Below, piece by piece: positions 45,523-53,829 of a stretch of DNA of 64,000 nt (position 1 is its first letter; every line of letters starts with the position of its first letter). The translations under genes and the position numbers were made by a program. The stretch is from Nitrospirales bacterium. Lineage in GTDB: Bacteria > Nitrospirota > Nitrospiria > Nitrospirales > UBA8639. The DNA is taken from NCBI GenBank assembly GCA_031315865.1, contig JALDRJ010000002.1, forward strand, positions 1,214,001-1,278,000, in the 5' to 3' direction. A model generated the notes under the pieces. It was not told where the DNA came from and made no database searches. It worked only from the letters and a program-made list of their open reading frames with translations.

Positions 45523-47109
45523 TTAGGGTGAGGATGCATTCATCATGGAGTGAATGACTTTCAGGGTCTTATCTAAGCTTTCCCTTTGTTCGGTGTTGAT
45601 TGTAAGAACATGCGGTCGCTCGGTTGGTGAGAATGGTTCGTCGTGCGACAATTGCCCTTCGAGGACGGAAATATCGGCTTCTGAAGCATCACGGCCTTCT
45701 TGCAGGCGTTTCTCGATTCGCACGCGAAGAGTAGCTTCGGAAGCGTGAATATCCAGAATACAAAAGGGAACTCCTAAGTCGTTAGCGAATTGTCGAAACG
45801 CCTCCCGGTGAGTTCGCTTGAGGAATGTAGCATCGACGATGACGGAAAAGCCGGATCGAAGAACCTGGCGAGCGAGTTTCTCAAGCCGGTCATAGGTTGC
45901 TTCGGTCGAATCTTTAGAGTAGATAAACGGGCTTTTCCCCGCGTGGGTCCTTTCTTCTGGAGAAACGCCAAACAGACGCTGTCGCTCGATATCGGAACGA
46001 ATACGGATGGCGCCAAGGGATTCAAGGAGAGTTTGGGACACGGTAGTCTTCCCTGAACCCGAAAGTCCATGGGTGATGAGAAGAACTGGATGAGGTGGTT
46101 TAGTAAACGATGTTGCCAGTGCAAGATATTGAGTGAGTTCTTCCTCCAGAGCAGCATATTCAGAATCTTCTGGCTCTTGTTGAGCCAGACGAATCCCCGT
46201 CACCTTTGCTCGAACCATCGCGCGGTAGGTTAAATAATACCGGAACGTGTTGATCCCTTCGTAATCTCCTGTCAGTTCCAGATAGTGATTCAGCAATCGC
46301 CACCCCAGCCTGGGAGCATCCCGGTCAATCAAATCCATGACCACGAATGCGACTTCGCTGATCACGTCAATCCATCGAAACCGTTCGCTAAATTCGATGC
46401 AATCGAAGATGACGAGTTGTTCATCGACGAGCGCGATATTCCCAAGATGGAGGTCGCCATGGCATTCACGAACGAAGCCCTTCTTTTTTCTCTCGCGGAA
46501 ATCGTCGAGGTGCCTGGAATGTTCACACTCGGTCCAGCGCTTCAATCGTTCGACTTCCTCTCTGGAAATTAACCCGCTCATTGCACGAGGCAGGTGCTCG
46601 AAATTTTCCAGGATGGTCTGTCGAATAAGGTCTGATGTCCCGAAAGCCGACGCAGGATCCACAACAGCGACGTGCGCATGAAACTCCGCGATTGTTGCCG
46701 CTAATTCGTCGATATGGGATTTGGAAACCTGACCCCTTTGAATGCGTCGTGACAGAAGAGCTTCCTGGGGAAATTGTCTCATTTTAACGGCGTACTCGAT
46801 CGATTCGCCTGTGTTGTTCAGACGAGGAGACTGGGGAGCCCCTGTAATCGTGACGAGTTCTACATAAAATTCAGGAGCCAGGCGTTGATTGAGCCGAAGT
46901 TCTTCTTCGCAAAAAAACCGACGCTGGTCGAGCGTCGAAAAATCCAAGAATCCTACGTTGACGGGTTTCTTGATCTTATACGCATACGGACCAGTCAGGA
47001 GTATCCATGAAATGTGGGTTTCGAGTACTTGAAAGTTTTGAACCTCGTGGTCGTACAATGATGGATTCTGAAGAGCTTGAATGAGGGTAGGAAAATTAGG
47101 CTCAGACAC
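45523..47109 (-). CDS. Fused phosphotransferase-like / AAA P-loop kinase protein
   Basis: A 528-residue two-domain protein. Residues 1-330 match the aminoglycoside phosphotransferase/choline kinase-like fold: CHGDLHLGNIALVDEQLVIF holds the catalytic loop and IFDCIEFSERFRWIDVISEV the metal-binding Asp. Residues about 345-520 are a P-loop kinase with Walker A THGLSGSGKTTVSQTLLE and SDIERQRLFG. This fusion is known in many bacteria (COG2187 plus COG0645) without an established substrate; it is probably a small-molecule kinase. It is minus-strand, 35 bases downstream of hemD, and may be co-transcribed with it. Confidence 0.85.
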   Translation of the reverse strand: MSEPNFPTLIQALQNPSLYDHEVQNFQVLETHISWILLTGPYAYKIKKPVNVGFLDFSTLDQRRFFCEEELRLNQRLAPEFYVELVTITGAPQSPRLNNTGESIEYAVKMRQFPQEALLSRRIQRGQVSKSHIDELAATIAEFHAHVAVVDPASAFGTSDLIRQTILENFEHLPRAMSGLISREEVERLKRWTECEHSRHLDDFRERKKKGFVRECHGDLHLGNIALVDEQLVIFDCIEFSERFRWIDVISEVAFVVMDLIDRDAPRLGWRLLNHYLELTGDYEGINTFRYYLTYRAMVRAKVTGIRLAQQEPEDSEYAALEEELTQYLALATSFTKPPHPVLLITHGLSGSGKTTVSQTLLESLGAIRIRSDIERQRLFGVSPEERTHAGKSPFIYSKDSTEATYDRLEKLARQVLRSGFSVIVDATFLKRTHREAFRQFANDLGVPFCILDIHASEATLRVRIEKRLQEGRDASEADISVLEGQLSHDEPFSPTERPHVLTINTEQRESLDKTLKVIHSMMNASSP

Positions 47110-47144
47110 AAGAATATTTTAGAAATACCAGATGCACATAGAAC

Positions 47145-47999
47145 TTAATGAGAGGAACGCTTCTGCTGCAAGATTTCTTGGACCTGTTCACTCGTCTCTT
47201 TCACGAGGATTCCCATTTTGGCCCGGGTCGGTTCCAGGTCAATGGCAAATCCATACTGCTTCAATCGTTCGCTCGTGATATATCCGATCGACGCTACAAC
47301 CATGTGTTTCAAGGCCTGCCGAAAAGCATCGACTTCATGAGTTTCTTCCAGAACCTTGACGGCATGCTCGATTTGCACGGCATTGGTCACAAGGATAACA
47401 TCGACCTTCCTCTCAATGATGTTTCGCAGCAGCCCACGAAGCGGTTCGATGTCGTCTGGAAAAGCCCATCGATAGACTGGGACTGGCGTGACGGTGGCGC
47501 CCTGTTTTCGTAAGGCCTCAAGAAGTTCCAGGTTGGTGGCCCCATATTCCTGAACGGCTATGTGAAGTCCTTGCATGCCATCTGGATAAAAGGTCCTGAC
47601 CGATTCCAAGACATCTCTCCATGTATTGGGTTCCGGAACAACGATCTTGGGAGTCAGATTGATTTCTTTTAAAGCTGTCACTGATTTGGGACCCCTGGCG
47701 GCCAACATGGTTTGTCCGAGTGCCTCTTGTATGGAATCCAATGAGAATTTGGTTTGGAGAACTTGAACAAGACTTCTAGTGCCGACTCCGGTCAACAAAA
47801 TGACGAGGTCGAATTGCTCACCGAGAAGTTGCTCTCCGAACGCCAAAGCCCTGGGATTTTCTTCCAAAGGAATTTCTTGCATGGATGGGGCGACGAGCGG
47901 TTTTCCACCGTGCCGTTCAATTAAACGGGTCATCTCGGTGGCCATCCGGCTTTCGAATGCCGCGACGACGAGACCGTCAAATCCACTTTTTTCATTCAT
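47145..47999 (-). CDS. hemD: Uroporphyrinogen-III synthase
   Basis: A 284-residue protein with the loose HemD pattern: LVVAAFESRMATEMTRLIER, DLVILLTGVGTRSLVQVL, VAVQEYGATNLELLEALRK and DVILVTNAVQIEHAVKVL. HemD closes and flips ring D of hydroxymethylbilane to give uroporphyrinogen III, the common precursor of haem and related tetrapyrroles. It is consistent with the cytochromes encoded nearby. No other hem genes lie in the window. It is divergent from rtcB. Confidence 0.82.
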   Translation of the reverse strand: MNEKSGFDGLVVAAFESRMATEMTRLIERHGGKPLVAPSMQEIPLEENPRALAFGEQLLGEQFDLVILLTGVGTRSLVQVLQTKFSLDSIQEALGQTMLAARGPKSVTALKEINLTPKIVVPEPNTWRDVLESVRTFYPDGMQGLHIAVQEYGATNLELLEALRKQGATVTPVPVYRWAFPDDIEPLRGLLRNIIERKVDVILVTNAVQIEHAVKVLEETHEVDAFRQALKHMVVASIGYITSERLKQYGFAIDLEPTRAKMGILVKETSEQVQEILQQKRSSH

Positions 48000-48101
48000 T
48001 GTCTATGATGTCCTTATTGTGGAATAGTCACATTTTACAGGATAGTATTAATTGTCGAGACGAAAAAGGCAAACGCCGACCCTTCAAAAGCCATTGGGAA
48101 C

Positions 48102-49337
48102 ATGTCTATGAGCAAGCAATCGTACAACATCATCGAAACGGGAACAGGTGTGCCGATTAAAGCATGGACGAGAGGTGTGCCGCTGGAGCCCGAGGCTGAA
48201 CAGCAGCTTCGAAACGTGGCGTCTTTACCGATAATCCATAAATGGGTCGCGGCGATGCCCGATGTCCATTGGGGAATGGGTGCAACAGTGGGAAGTGTGA
48301 TTCCCACCAAGAAAGCGATTATTCCAGCCGCCGTGGGTGTTGATATTGGCTGTGGCATGATGGCGGTTCAAACAACGCTCAAGGCCGGACATCTTCCGGA
48401 TAATCTGAGATCCCTTCGCGCCACGATCGAAAAAGCTGTCCCGCATGGCCGTACAAATCAAGGAGGGCGCGGCGACCGAGGAGCCTGGCACAACATTCCC
48501 AAGCATCACCAGAAAGAATGGGAACGATTACGGTCAGGGTACGATCAGATACGAGACAAGCATCGAGCGCTCGATCGCGGAAACGACCTGAATCATCTTG
48601 GCACATTAGGGACCGGCAACCATTTTATCGAAGTCTGTTTGGATACGAATGACACTGTCTGGTTTATGCTGCATAGCGGTTCGCGTGGGGTGGGGAATCG
48701 GATCGGCAGTTATTTTATCGAGTTGGCCAAAAAGGACATGCGAAAGCACGTGCGAAATCTTCCGGATAAGAATCTTTCCTATCTGTCCGAGGGAACTGAA
48801 CATTTTGACGACTATGTCCAAGCCGTCCATTGGGCGCAGAACTTTGCCATGACCAATCGCAAGCTCATGATGCAGAACCTTATTCACGCGATTAAACAGG
48901 CCGGAGAGCTGCCTGAATTTCACGAAACGCAGGAAGTCGTGAATTGTCATCATAACTACGTGGCCGTCGAACGGCATTATGGAGAAGAGGTCTTCGTGAC
49001 GCGGAAAGGTGCGGTACGGGCAAGAAGGGGCGATATGGGGATAATCCCGGGAAGCATGGGAGCGCAATCTTTTATCGTCCGAGGGTTAGGCAATGACGAA
49101 AGCTTCCATAGTTGTAGTCATGGTGCAGGCCGGGCGATGTCACGGACGGAAGCCAAGCGCCGGTTCACGATTGCCGATCATGAAAAGGCCACGGCAGGAG
49201 TCGAATGCCGGAAAGATAAAGATGTGATCGACGAAACCCCGCAAGCTTACAAGCCTATCAACGATGTCATGAACGCCCAACGAGATTTGGTCGAAGTCGT
49301 GTACACCCTTCGCCAAGTCGTCTGCGTGAAGGGGTAG
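48102..49337 (+). CDS. rtcB: RtcB-type RNA ligase
   Basis: A 411-residue RtcB. VGVDIGCGMMAVQT near residue 80 includes the metal-binding Asp and Cys, HGRTNQGGRGDRGAWHN lies near 115, and SCSHGAGRAMSRTEAKRRF near 345 carries the His that becomes GMP-linked. RtcB joins 2',3'-cyclic phosphate or 3'-phosphate RNA ends to 5'-OH ends and serves in RNA repair. It stands alone here: no RtcA, archease or RtcR-type regulator adjoins it. ATG at 48108 is an alternative start. Confidence 0.93.
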   Translation: MSMSKQSYNIIETGTGVPIKAWTRGVPLEPEAEQQLRNVASLPIIHKWVAAMPDVHWGMGATVGSVIPTKKAIIPAAVGVDIGCGMMAVQTTLKAGHLPDNLRSLRATIEKAVPHGRTNQGGRGDRGAWHNIPKHHQKEWERLRSGYDQIRDKHRALDRGNDLNHLGTLGTGNHFIEVCLDTNDTVWFMLHSGSRGVGNRIGSYFIELAKKDMRKHVRNLPDKNLSYLSEGTEHFDDYVQAVHWAQNFAMTNRKLMMQNLIHAIKQAGELPEFHETQEVVNCHHNYVAVERHYGEEVFVTRKGAVRARRGDMGIIPGSMGAQSFIVRGLGNDESFHSCSHGAGRAMSRTEAKRRFTIADHEKATAGVECRKDKDVIDETPQAYKPINDVMNAQRDLVEVVYTLRQVVCVKG

Positions 49338-49406
49338 CTCTGTTGACTTCCAAATAAGCTGAGCCACTTACAAAAGAAAATCTCAGCGATACCCTAAGAG
49401 AGTGGG

Positions 49407-49706
49407 CTATTGAGTGGACGACAAATGACGCGACGGATTCATACTCTTATGGAGAATCCGGACAATGAGGATGTGATGGTCTTCGACGGTATAAATAATT
49501 TGGTGGCTTTTGTGCTGATAGATCCGGACCGATGGAGTAAATTCAGATCGTTTGCGACAGATAAGAGGCGTTTGGGTCAAGAGTTCGAAGCAATGGTCTA
49601 ATTCATCGGCGTATGCTTCGGCTTGTGTTTCACCAAACGTGTAAAAGCCATATTCATAGATGTTCTGTGAGTCTAAATAGGCTTCTTGCGTAAGTTTATA
49701 CTCCAT
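49407..49706 (-). CDS. ParE/RelE-superfamily toxin
   Basis: A 99-residue protein from the ATG at 49706, which lies inside the antitoxin gene (11-base overlap). The sequence YKLTQEAYLDSQNIYEYGFY, then AEAYADELDHCFELLTQTP and the end DHHILIVRILHKSM, has the ParE pattern. ParE toxins poison DNA gyrase, whereas RelE relatives cleave mRNA; the sequence fits ParE better. It is paired with the ribbon-helix-helix antitoxin upstream. It is the first gene of the accessory patch. Confidence 0.82.
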   Translation of the reverse strand: MEYKLTQEAYLDSQNIYEYGFYTFGETQAEAYADELDHCFELLTQTPLICRKRSEFTPSVRIYQHKSHQIIYTVEDHHILIVRILHKSMNPSRHLSSTQ

Positions 49707-49953
49707 GCTTCGTGGCTTTGATCTTGGCACGAGCTTCTTTAATAGCGTCTTTAAAACTTTTGTCGCTCACACCGCTTTCAATGCCTTTAGTGATAGCAGC
49801 TTGCAGGGCTTTGATTTGATCCTGTTCGTTTTGGTCGCGCCGGATCAGATCACGGACATAGTCACTTGCGCTGCTATACTGCCCACTATTTTCAACTTGA
49901 GCTTCGACCCAGTCCTTCATAGGATCGGGAACGGAAATATTCATGGTGGCCAT
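49696..49953 (-). CDS. ParD-type ribbon-helix-helix antitoxin
   Basis: A protein of about 85 residues. MNISVPDPMKDWVEAQVENS and YSSASDYVRDLIRRDQNEQD are the ParD pattern: an N-terminal DNA-binding ribbon-helix-helix, with a C-terminal region that wraps the toxin. Three ATGs in a row (49959, 49956, 49953) follow AAGGGGA; the third has the best spacing, so I choose 49953. The pair is normally autoregulated by the antitoxin binding its own promoter, which should lie at about 49970-50100. Confidence 0.85.
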   Translation of the reverse strand: MATMNISVPDPMKDWVEAQVENSGQYSSASDYVRDLIRRDQNEQDQIKALQAAITKGIESGVSDKSFKDAIKEARAKIKATKHGV

Positions 49954-50103
49954 CATCATGTCCCCTTTCCCTTCCAGTATGACAGATAATGACAATTTTT
50001 GCCAATAATTATGAGTGCCAGTTATCATTATTGTTCTTCCAGATAATAGAACCTGATTCTGTTTTATTTGACAAGTTAGTAGTATTGAAATACAGTGTAG
50101 TGC

Positions 50104-50397
50104 ATGAGCAAATCATCGGTGTATAGTTGGCGTATCGATCCTGTGTTGAAGCAGGATCTTGAGCAGGCAGCAAGAACAGAGCAGACTAGTATTGCACAGC
50201 TTCTTGAACAGATTGTTCAAGACTGGCTTTACAAGAAGTCCTCACCAGACGACGAAGAAGTGCAACAGCGCCTCCATGAAGCGGCCTCTCAAACCTTCGG
50301 CGCATTCCGGAGTCGCGATTCAAAGGGTTCGGAGAAGGTACGAGAACGAGTTCGTGCGAAGTTAAGGCAAAAGCGTGCAACCCAAAGGCCTGATTGA
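50104..50397 (+). CDS. Ribbon-helix-helix-type antitoxin for PIN toxin
   Basis: A 97-residue basic protein whose N-terminal part (VYSWRIDPVLKQDLEQAART) looks like a CopG/Arc-type ribbon-helix-helix DNA-binding unit. The C-terminal half is helical and charged (EKVRERVRAKLRQKR). It overlaps the downstream PIN gene by 23 bases, the usual arrangement of VapBC-like pairs. I infer that it neutralises the PIN toxin and represses the pair. It is divergent from the ParDE pair, with about 150 bases between the two antitoxin starts. Confidence 0.72.
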   Translation: MSKSSVYSWRIDPVLKQDLEQAARTEQTSIAQLLEQIVQDWLYKKSSPDDEEVQQRLHEAASQTFGAFRSRDSKGSEKVRERVRAKLRQKRATQRPD

Positions 50398-50794
50398 TAC
50401 CGGGCCAATTGTTGCCCTTTTAGACCGTGGTGATCGTTGGCACAAGATATGTGTAGAGACTTTCTCGAGTCTGCCGTTACCCTTAGCGACGACATCCGCT
50501 GTTCTTGCGGAATTGTTCCATTTTCTCGATGACCATCCACAACGCATTGCTGCTGCCTGGCAAACATTAAGATCAGGCGCTATTACCGTTCTCCCAATCA
50601 CGGACCAAGACATGCCAGCACTTGAGCGACTGATGAAACAGTATGAGGATCGCCCCATGGATTTTGCAGATGCGACCTTAGTTCATCTTGCCAAGCGAGA
50701 ATCCCTCACAACGATATTCACCATTGATCATAATGATTTCGAAACGTATCGTATCAGCGGCAAGCAAAAGTTCTATATCGTTCCCTCTCGCTAA
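50375..50794 (+). CDS. PIN-domain ribonuclease toxin (VapC-like)
   Basis: A 139-residue PIN domain with the expected acidic residues: Asp8 in GLIDTGPIVALLDRGD, Glu46 in SAVLAELFHF, Asp96/Asp99 in DFADATLVHLA and Asp118 in FTIDHNDF. PIN toxins cleave RNA, often tRNA or rRNA. The gene overlaps its antitoxin by 23 bases. Its stop is only 5 bases before the start of repeat copy A. Confidence 0.85.
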   Translation: MQPKGLIDTGPIVALLDRGDRWHKICVETFSSLPLPLATTSAVLAELFHFLDDHPQRIAAAWQTLRSGAITVLPITDQDMPALERLMKQYEDRPMDFADATLVHLAKRESLTTIFTIDHNDFETYRISGKQKFYIVPSR

Positions 50795-50799
50795 TTTGA

Positions 50800-51002
50800 A
50801 AATGGGTCAAGTCTTTTGTTGTCATATTCTTGATCGATCGTTTCAGTAGGCATGGTCCTCCTCAAGCTTGAACGCGAGCACCGTTCCAAGAACAAGCACA
50901 CCTTCGCCTTGGAGCCACATTCACCTATCAGTGCCCCTCATTCTATCAAAGCGGCTGAGCTTCAACTGTCAAGGAAGAATACAGCAACAAAAGACTTGAC
51001 CC
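50800..51002. repeat. MITE/REP-like element, copy A
   Basis: A ~203-bp element bounded by a perfect inverted repeat: GGGTCAAGTCTTTTGTTG at the left (from 50804) and its complement ending near 51002. A second copy lies at 54953-55154 in the same orientation, about 92-95% identical by eye. No transposase is encoded. On the minus strand, GAGGAGG precedes an ATG opening a short frame (starting MPTETIDQEYDNKRLDP) that runs into the terminus. I infer a non-autonomous mobile element or RAYT-type repeat. Confidence 0.8.
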
Positions 51003-51233
51003 CCTTATCCCCATTATGATCTGTTTGAAAGGTCTGTTGCCATAAATACTCATGGCGCGATTATAAAAGAAATGAATGGCCGAAACGATTGGTGAGACTA
51101 TTTAGATAACGCGGTGAAGGATACTGAAAAGTAAGTCTTTGAACGGCCTGGCAAAAGATGGGTTGATTTGTCGTAATTAATATTATCACTCAATTCTTGA
51201 TAACATCGTATTGATTGGAAAACTACCTTTTTC

Positions 51234-52487
51234 TTATTCATCAAATGAATCATCTATAAAAAGTAACGTTAAAACTTCCCCATAATTGGGGAAACCCCAC
51301 GATTGTTCTGATAAACACGCCGTCGAATTCACTCTTCCATATTGCAACCAGCTTCTTGCAAGTACAGTTTGCATTTCCCGACTCAGATTCGCCCCATTAA
51401 AAAAATCAGTAGCCCAGGAATCTGGATCAAGTTTTTGGCCAGACTCCAACCGATACCCAAAATCCTCACTTTCTTTGGCCCATTTAATTTTATTATCTTT
51501 TGAAACTACTATTGCACATCTGTAAGGACAATATTGTATATACCGCAGTGCTGTGGCCGTTAGCGTTGTCTGAAAATCATCAGCGAGAGATTGAATATGG
51601 TTAAGACTAGGGGCAGTTTGAGCACATTGAGGCTTAAACATGTCTTCGGGCATCAATAATTCTGCGGCAAATTCATTGGCTTCAGTTTCTGGCGAAACAT
51701 TAAAAAATCCTAAAAGCTGGACATCTTTTTTTGAACAAATAAATGAGGAAGTTTTTTTGCCATGTAATTCAAAGTGGCCTAGCTCATGGCCAATCGTAAA
51801 TCGTTTTTTCCCTACTTCACGGGTATTTGTATTAACGGTAATAATTCCACAATTTCCTTTTCTTACAAGGCGTCCTTCACATCCTTCAAGAATGTCCTCG
51901 CGGACACAAACATTCTTGAGTCCTGCGATACCCTCAACATCGATTTCTTTAGGAGTGCGAATCCTGTACTCATGAATAATACTTCTGGCTCGCCTTGCAC
52001 CAGCACCTCTATCAACGTAAACCATTCCCTGGCTAGTCTCCTTTTCCTTTTCTTCCCTATTCAACTCAGAAACAAGCTCTAAATCTTTGAGCAGCGAATG
52101 TAAATCTTGCTCCGTGAGGTTTTCCAAATTTCGATATGCCGCTTGCAGGGTACCGCCAGGTGCTTCTGAAAGGCTCGACCAAGCAAGTTTTACTTTCTCT
52201 CGCAACTGGTCAAAACTAAGATTGTGCCTGGGGATTTCTCTAACATTTTGAAGTGCAGCTTTTTTATTTTCCCTTGCCTCTTCTAGCATACGTTGGGTCG
52301 CAAGTTGTCGTTGTTGTTCGATGAATTCCATCCCCCGAGCAATCAAGGCATCAGGATCATCACCCTCTTCTCTTATTGATTCCTTCACATCATCGAGGGA
52401 AAGAGTATCGTCCTCAGCAAGCATGTCATAGATATTGGCCAGCCAATCACTGTCGGTCTTGGCCTCATGACGCTTTTCATCACTCAT
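51234..52487 (-). CDS. ImmA/IrrE-family metallopeptidase
   Basis: A 417-residue protein from the ATG at 52487, preceded by GGGAGGTG. The N-terminal 150 residues are acidic and helical with no recognised domain. From about residue 155 an ImmA/IrrE zinc peptidase follows, with HELGHFELH at 234-242 and EANEFAAELLMPEDMF downstream. Family members cleave repressors (DdrO, ImmR) or anti-regulators to switch genes on after stress or in mobile elements. The start lies inside the sigma-like gene (8-base overlap), so the two are coupled and the sigma-like protein is the natural candidate partner or substrate. Confidence 0.82.
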   Translation of the reverse strand: MSDEKRHEAKTDSDWLANIYDMLAEDDTLSLDDVKESIREEGDDPDALIARGMEFIEQQRQLATQRMLEEARENKKAALQNVREIPRHNLSFDQLREKVKLAWSSLSEAPGGTLQAAYRNLENLTEQDLHSLLKDLELVSELNREEKEKETSQGMVYVDRGAGARRARSIIHEYRIRTPKEIDVEGIAGLKNVCVREDILEGCEGRLVRKGNCGIITVNTNTREVGKKRFTIGHELGHFELHGKKTSSFICSKKDVQLLGFFNVSPETEANEFAAELLMPEDMFKPQCAQTAPSLNHIQSLADDFQTTLTATALRYIQYCPYRCAIVVSKDNKIKWAKESEDFGYRLESGQKLDPDSWATDFFNGANLSREMQTVLARSWLQYGRVNSTACLSEQSWGFPNYGEVLTLLFIDDSFDE

Positions 52488-53169
52488 AGCCAACACCTCC
52501 CTTTAGTTCGCCGCGAACTTTTCCCAATAAACGTCGAAATCGTTTTTGTGCATTATTAACTTGTTTAACCGATAGCCCAGTTTTTTGGGCAATAAAGCGG
52601 GGCTCTTTTATTCCTTCCATAGTGCATTCTAAGATTAAATTAACCTCCGTATCCTCCTTTCCTAGATCCATTAAATTGTTCAATATTTTTTTTGCAGTCT
52701 CCTCTTTTTCTTCTCGTTCTCTTGCTTCCTCATTTTCAAGAGCAATTTCTTCAGGATTTTTGGTCCGAACCATGAGTTCAGTAGCGTGGTCATCCTCTGG
52801 TCTTGCAACTTGAACGATTTCTTCCAAGGGCCGATTTGATTCTTCTGGAATTATTTGAACACTAGTATTGTCCTTAGACCTAACCAGATTGCTCACCATG
52901 CTCTTAAGAACTGAATCCATTAAAAACTTTCCTAAATCTGGGTCTTTTTCGTGATCCCAAACCCGTTCACCGCTGAAAAGTTTTTTAATAGCCTCTTGCA
53001 CTAAATCCTCTGCTTTCATTCCTTGAGCGAAATCAGACTTGTTCCCACTTCTCCACTTCAAGGCCCCACCCTTCATTTGGACGTAGTATAGGAGCCGAGG
53101 ATAAATCTCCTCCCAGTTGGCATCATCCAACATTCTCTTTGATTCGGGTGTCAGGGAATATCGTTCCAA
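52480..53169 (-). CDS. Sigma-factor-like DNA-binding protein
   Basis: A protein of about 229 residues. Residues about 52-98 (KAEDLVQEAIKKLFSGERVW, LGKFLMDSVLKSMVSNLVRS) resemble sigma-70 region 2 of ECF type. The C-terminal part (EPRFIAQKTGLSVKQVNNAQ, KRFRRLL) looks like the region 4 helix-turn-helix. A long acidic linker (about 120-165) joins them. The start is uncertain: TTG at 53169 is 14 nt from a GGGGGAGG, and ATG at 53133 has only a weak site. It is translationally coupled to the ImmA/IrrE gene, and the two could form a regulator-protease switch. Confidence 0.68.
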   Translation of the reverse strand: MERYSLTPESKRMLDDANWEEIYPRLLYYVQMKGGALKWRSGNKSDFAQGMKAEDLVQEAIKKLFSGERVWDHEKDPDLGKFLMDSVLKSMVSNLVRSKDNTSVQIIPEESNRPLEEIVQVARPEDDHATELMVRTKNPEEIALENEEAREREEKEETAKKILNNLMDLGKEDTEVNLILECTMEGIKEPRFIAQKTGLSVKQVNNAQKRFRRLLGKVRGELKGGVGYE

Positions 53170-53306
53170 TTAAAGCTTCATGCCTCCCCCTGGTGAAATA
53201 TTCTGCTGCCGGGATATGAAATTTTGCCATTTTCAGGTTCTTTTTTCATGTAAACGGCAAAAAATGGGAATTCGTCAGCATTATTAATTAGAAGGAGGTG
53301 ATGTAC

Positions 53307-53462
53307 GTGATCGATCAGAACATCTTTACAAACGAGACAAGAAAGGTTCTGTATTATGTGTTTCGCACTTGGCGAAAGCATCCAAAAACAGGAGAAGTGC
53401 TCTGGGCTAAGGATTACGGCCTTCGGGCTTGGAGAATCCCAATTTACGCCCCGGGCCGTTAA
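53307..53462 (+). CDS. Small protein of 51 residues
   Basis: A short frame with a textbook ribosome-binding site: AAGGAGGTGAT with AGGAGG 8 nt before the GTG at 53307. The in-frame ATG at 53301 is too close to it. The product is basic and aromatic-rich (RKVLYYVFRTWRKHPKTGEV, LWAKDYGLRAWRIPIYAPGR). I do not recognise a family. It starts 137 bases from the divergent sigma-like gene and is 36 bases before the DUF2188 gene, so it is probably the first gene of that transcript and may be regulated together with the sigma/ImmA pair. Confidence 0.65.
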   Translation: MIDQNIFTNETRKVLYYVFRTWRKHPKTGEVLWAKDYGLRAWRIPIYAPGR

Positions 53463-53498
53463 TTACCACTACAATCTTTTCAAAGGAGAAAAAGGATT

Positions 53499-53738
53499 AT
53501 GGGGAAGAAAAGAGACATTCATGTAGTGCCACACAGTGACTTTGGGTGGGCTACCCGACGTGAGGGGTCTGCCAATGTATCATCACGTCACCGAACACAA
53601 GGAGCAGCGATAGATAAGGCTCGTGGTACTGCCAAAGAAGACAGAGTTGAAGTCGTAATCCATCGTCCGGATGGAAGAATTCGCGACAGCGATAGCTATG
53701 GGAACGATCCAAATCCACCAAAGGACCGCAAGCATTAA
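53499..53738 (+). CDS. DUF2188 protein
   Basis: A 79-residue protein with the DUF2188 pattern: DIHVVPHSDFGWATRREGSA, THRTQGAAIDKAR-like spacing and VEVVIHRPDGRIRDSDSYGN. Family members are small, often in accessory regions, and of unknown function; the repeating beta-helix pattern suggests a compact nucleic-acid-binding or adaptor fold, which is my inference. AAAGGAGAAAAAGG precedes the ATG. The stop codon lies within the loop of an intrinsic terminator, ending the short plus-strand unit. Confidence 0.8.
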   Translation: MGKKRDIHVVPHSDFGWATRREGSANVSSRHRTQGAAIDKARGTAKEDRVEVVIHRPDGRIRDSDSYGNDPNPPKDRKH

Positions 53739-53753
53739 GCTTGCGGTCTTTTT
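53724..53753 (+). terminator. Intrinsic terminator overlapping the DUF2188 stop codon
   Basis: A perfect 10-bp stem (GACCGCAAGC at 53724-53733 with GCTTGCGGTC at 53739-53748, loop ATTAA) is followed by five T. The stop codon TAA at 53736-53738 lies in the loop, so the end of the coding sequence and the terminator are superimposed. Confidence 0.92.
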
Positions 53754-53829
53754 CCTTTCCCTCCTATAAATTTTGAGTGACTTTAGTTAGCCTACTAATA
53801 ACCAAGAAAAATAAATAAAGGGCGATGTT

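Noticed and set aside
53178-53381. A 67-codon minus-strand frame between the sigma-like gene and the small genes
   Set aside because: It is antisense to the 51-residue gene, which has a far stronger ribosome-binding site and a consistent basic protein.
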